A stretch of DNA of 64,000 bases. Source: Archegozetes longisetosus. Its lineage: Eukaryota > Arthropoda > Arachnida > Sarcoptiformes > Trhypochthoniidae. Within the stretch, counting starts at the first letter, position 1; every line of letters starts with the position of its first letter. This document shows positions 63,919 to 64,000 of the stretch, one piece after another. Below the pieces are notes generated by a model that made no database searches, had not been told where the DNA came from, and was given only the letters and a program-made list of their open reading frames with translations. The position numbers and the translations under genes are program-made. The DNA lies in the NCBI GenBank assembly GCA_018873245.2, contig JAEMBT020000004.1, forward strand, positions 11,440,418 to 11,504,417, given 5' to 3'.

Positions 63919-64000
63919 TTATTTGGCATTGGCCAACATTATGAGCATCGCCAATCTATCTTCGGGTTCGGTCGCACGAACATCATAATAGAGTTTAAGC
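63919..64000 (-). CDS. C-terminal coding end of a gene cut by the window edge
   Basis: The minus strand, entering at 64000, reads 26 uninterrupted codons followed by TAA at 63919-63921. The peptide has a typical globular-protein composition (LKLYYDVRATEPEDRLAM, then LIMLANAK at the C-terminus) with balanced charge and good codon variety. This is quite unlike the Phe/Ile/Asn/Lys-rich frames elsewhere in the window. GC content rises abruptly here as well. The stop codon sits inside AAATAAA, so a poly(A) signal overlaps it. The rest of the gene lies to the right of the window. I do not recognise the family from 26 residues. It could be the last exon of a multi-exon gene or the end of a single-exon one. 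Confidence 0.6.
   Translation of the reverse strand, partial: LKLYYDVRATEPEDRLAMLIMLANAK

Noticed and set aside
1..64000. CRISPR arrays, telomeric repeats, rRNA, reverse transcriptase or transposase frames, well-known animal microRNAs
   Set aside because: Looked for by eye on both strands and not found; a systematic search could still reveal diverged copies.

Overview
This window looks like AT-rich nuclear DNA from a eukaryote, probably an arthropod or another small invertebrate. By eye it is about one third G+C. It has no operons, no bacterial gene spacing and almost no long reading frames. It carries many (GA/CT)n, (CA/GT)n and (TAA)n microsatellites, and the few coding-like segments are short and bounded by GT...AG splice-type signals. 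The species cannot be fixed from the sequence. Most of the window is probably intergenic or long-intron DNA. I see no rRNA, convincing tRNA, CRISPR array, or reverse transcriptase or transposase frame.

Two segments are the most gene-like. (1) The minus strand at the right edge (63919-64000) carries 26 codons plus a TAA stop that read as the C-terminus of a protein continuing beyond the window. (2) The minus-strand exon at 37521-38025 encodes a Ser/Thr/Asn-rich region ending at a GTAAGT donor. A phase-compatible candidate terminal exon lies at 36172-36368. Weaker candidates are a plus-strand 5' exon pair around a pyrimidine-rich 122-nt putative intron at 46.6-46.8 kb, a plus-strand ORF at 52.2-52.6 kb, and a two-exon minus-strand model at 17.6-18.1 kb. 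There are also several small ATG frames, among them a 41-codon membrane micropeptide (8.1 kb), an 86-codon frame with a secretion-signal-like N-terminus (23.4 kb) and a 78-codon single-pass membrane frame (58.3 kb). In DNA this AT-rich, frames of 60-110 codons are common by chance, so these carry low confidence.

Layout: 1-4.9 kb has two islands dense in overlapping open frames (1.6-2.4 and 4.1-4.85 kb). 4.9-36 kb is mostly empty sequence with microsatellites, a pair of RFX-like X-box motifs (16.7-16.8 kb) and scattered weak ORFs. 36-38 kb is the clearest gene region. 38-46.5 kb holds a 228-bp foldback element (41.56-41.78 kb) and compound GA microsatellites. 45.5-48 kb contains two diverged copies of a ~130-bp repeat on either side of the putative 5' exon. 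48-64 kb is again mostly empty until the partial gene at the right end. The candidates cannot be joined into one pathway; the long gene-poor stretches would suit a regulatory landscape around dispersed genes, but that is inference.
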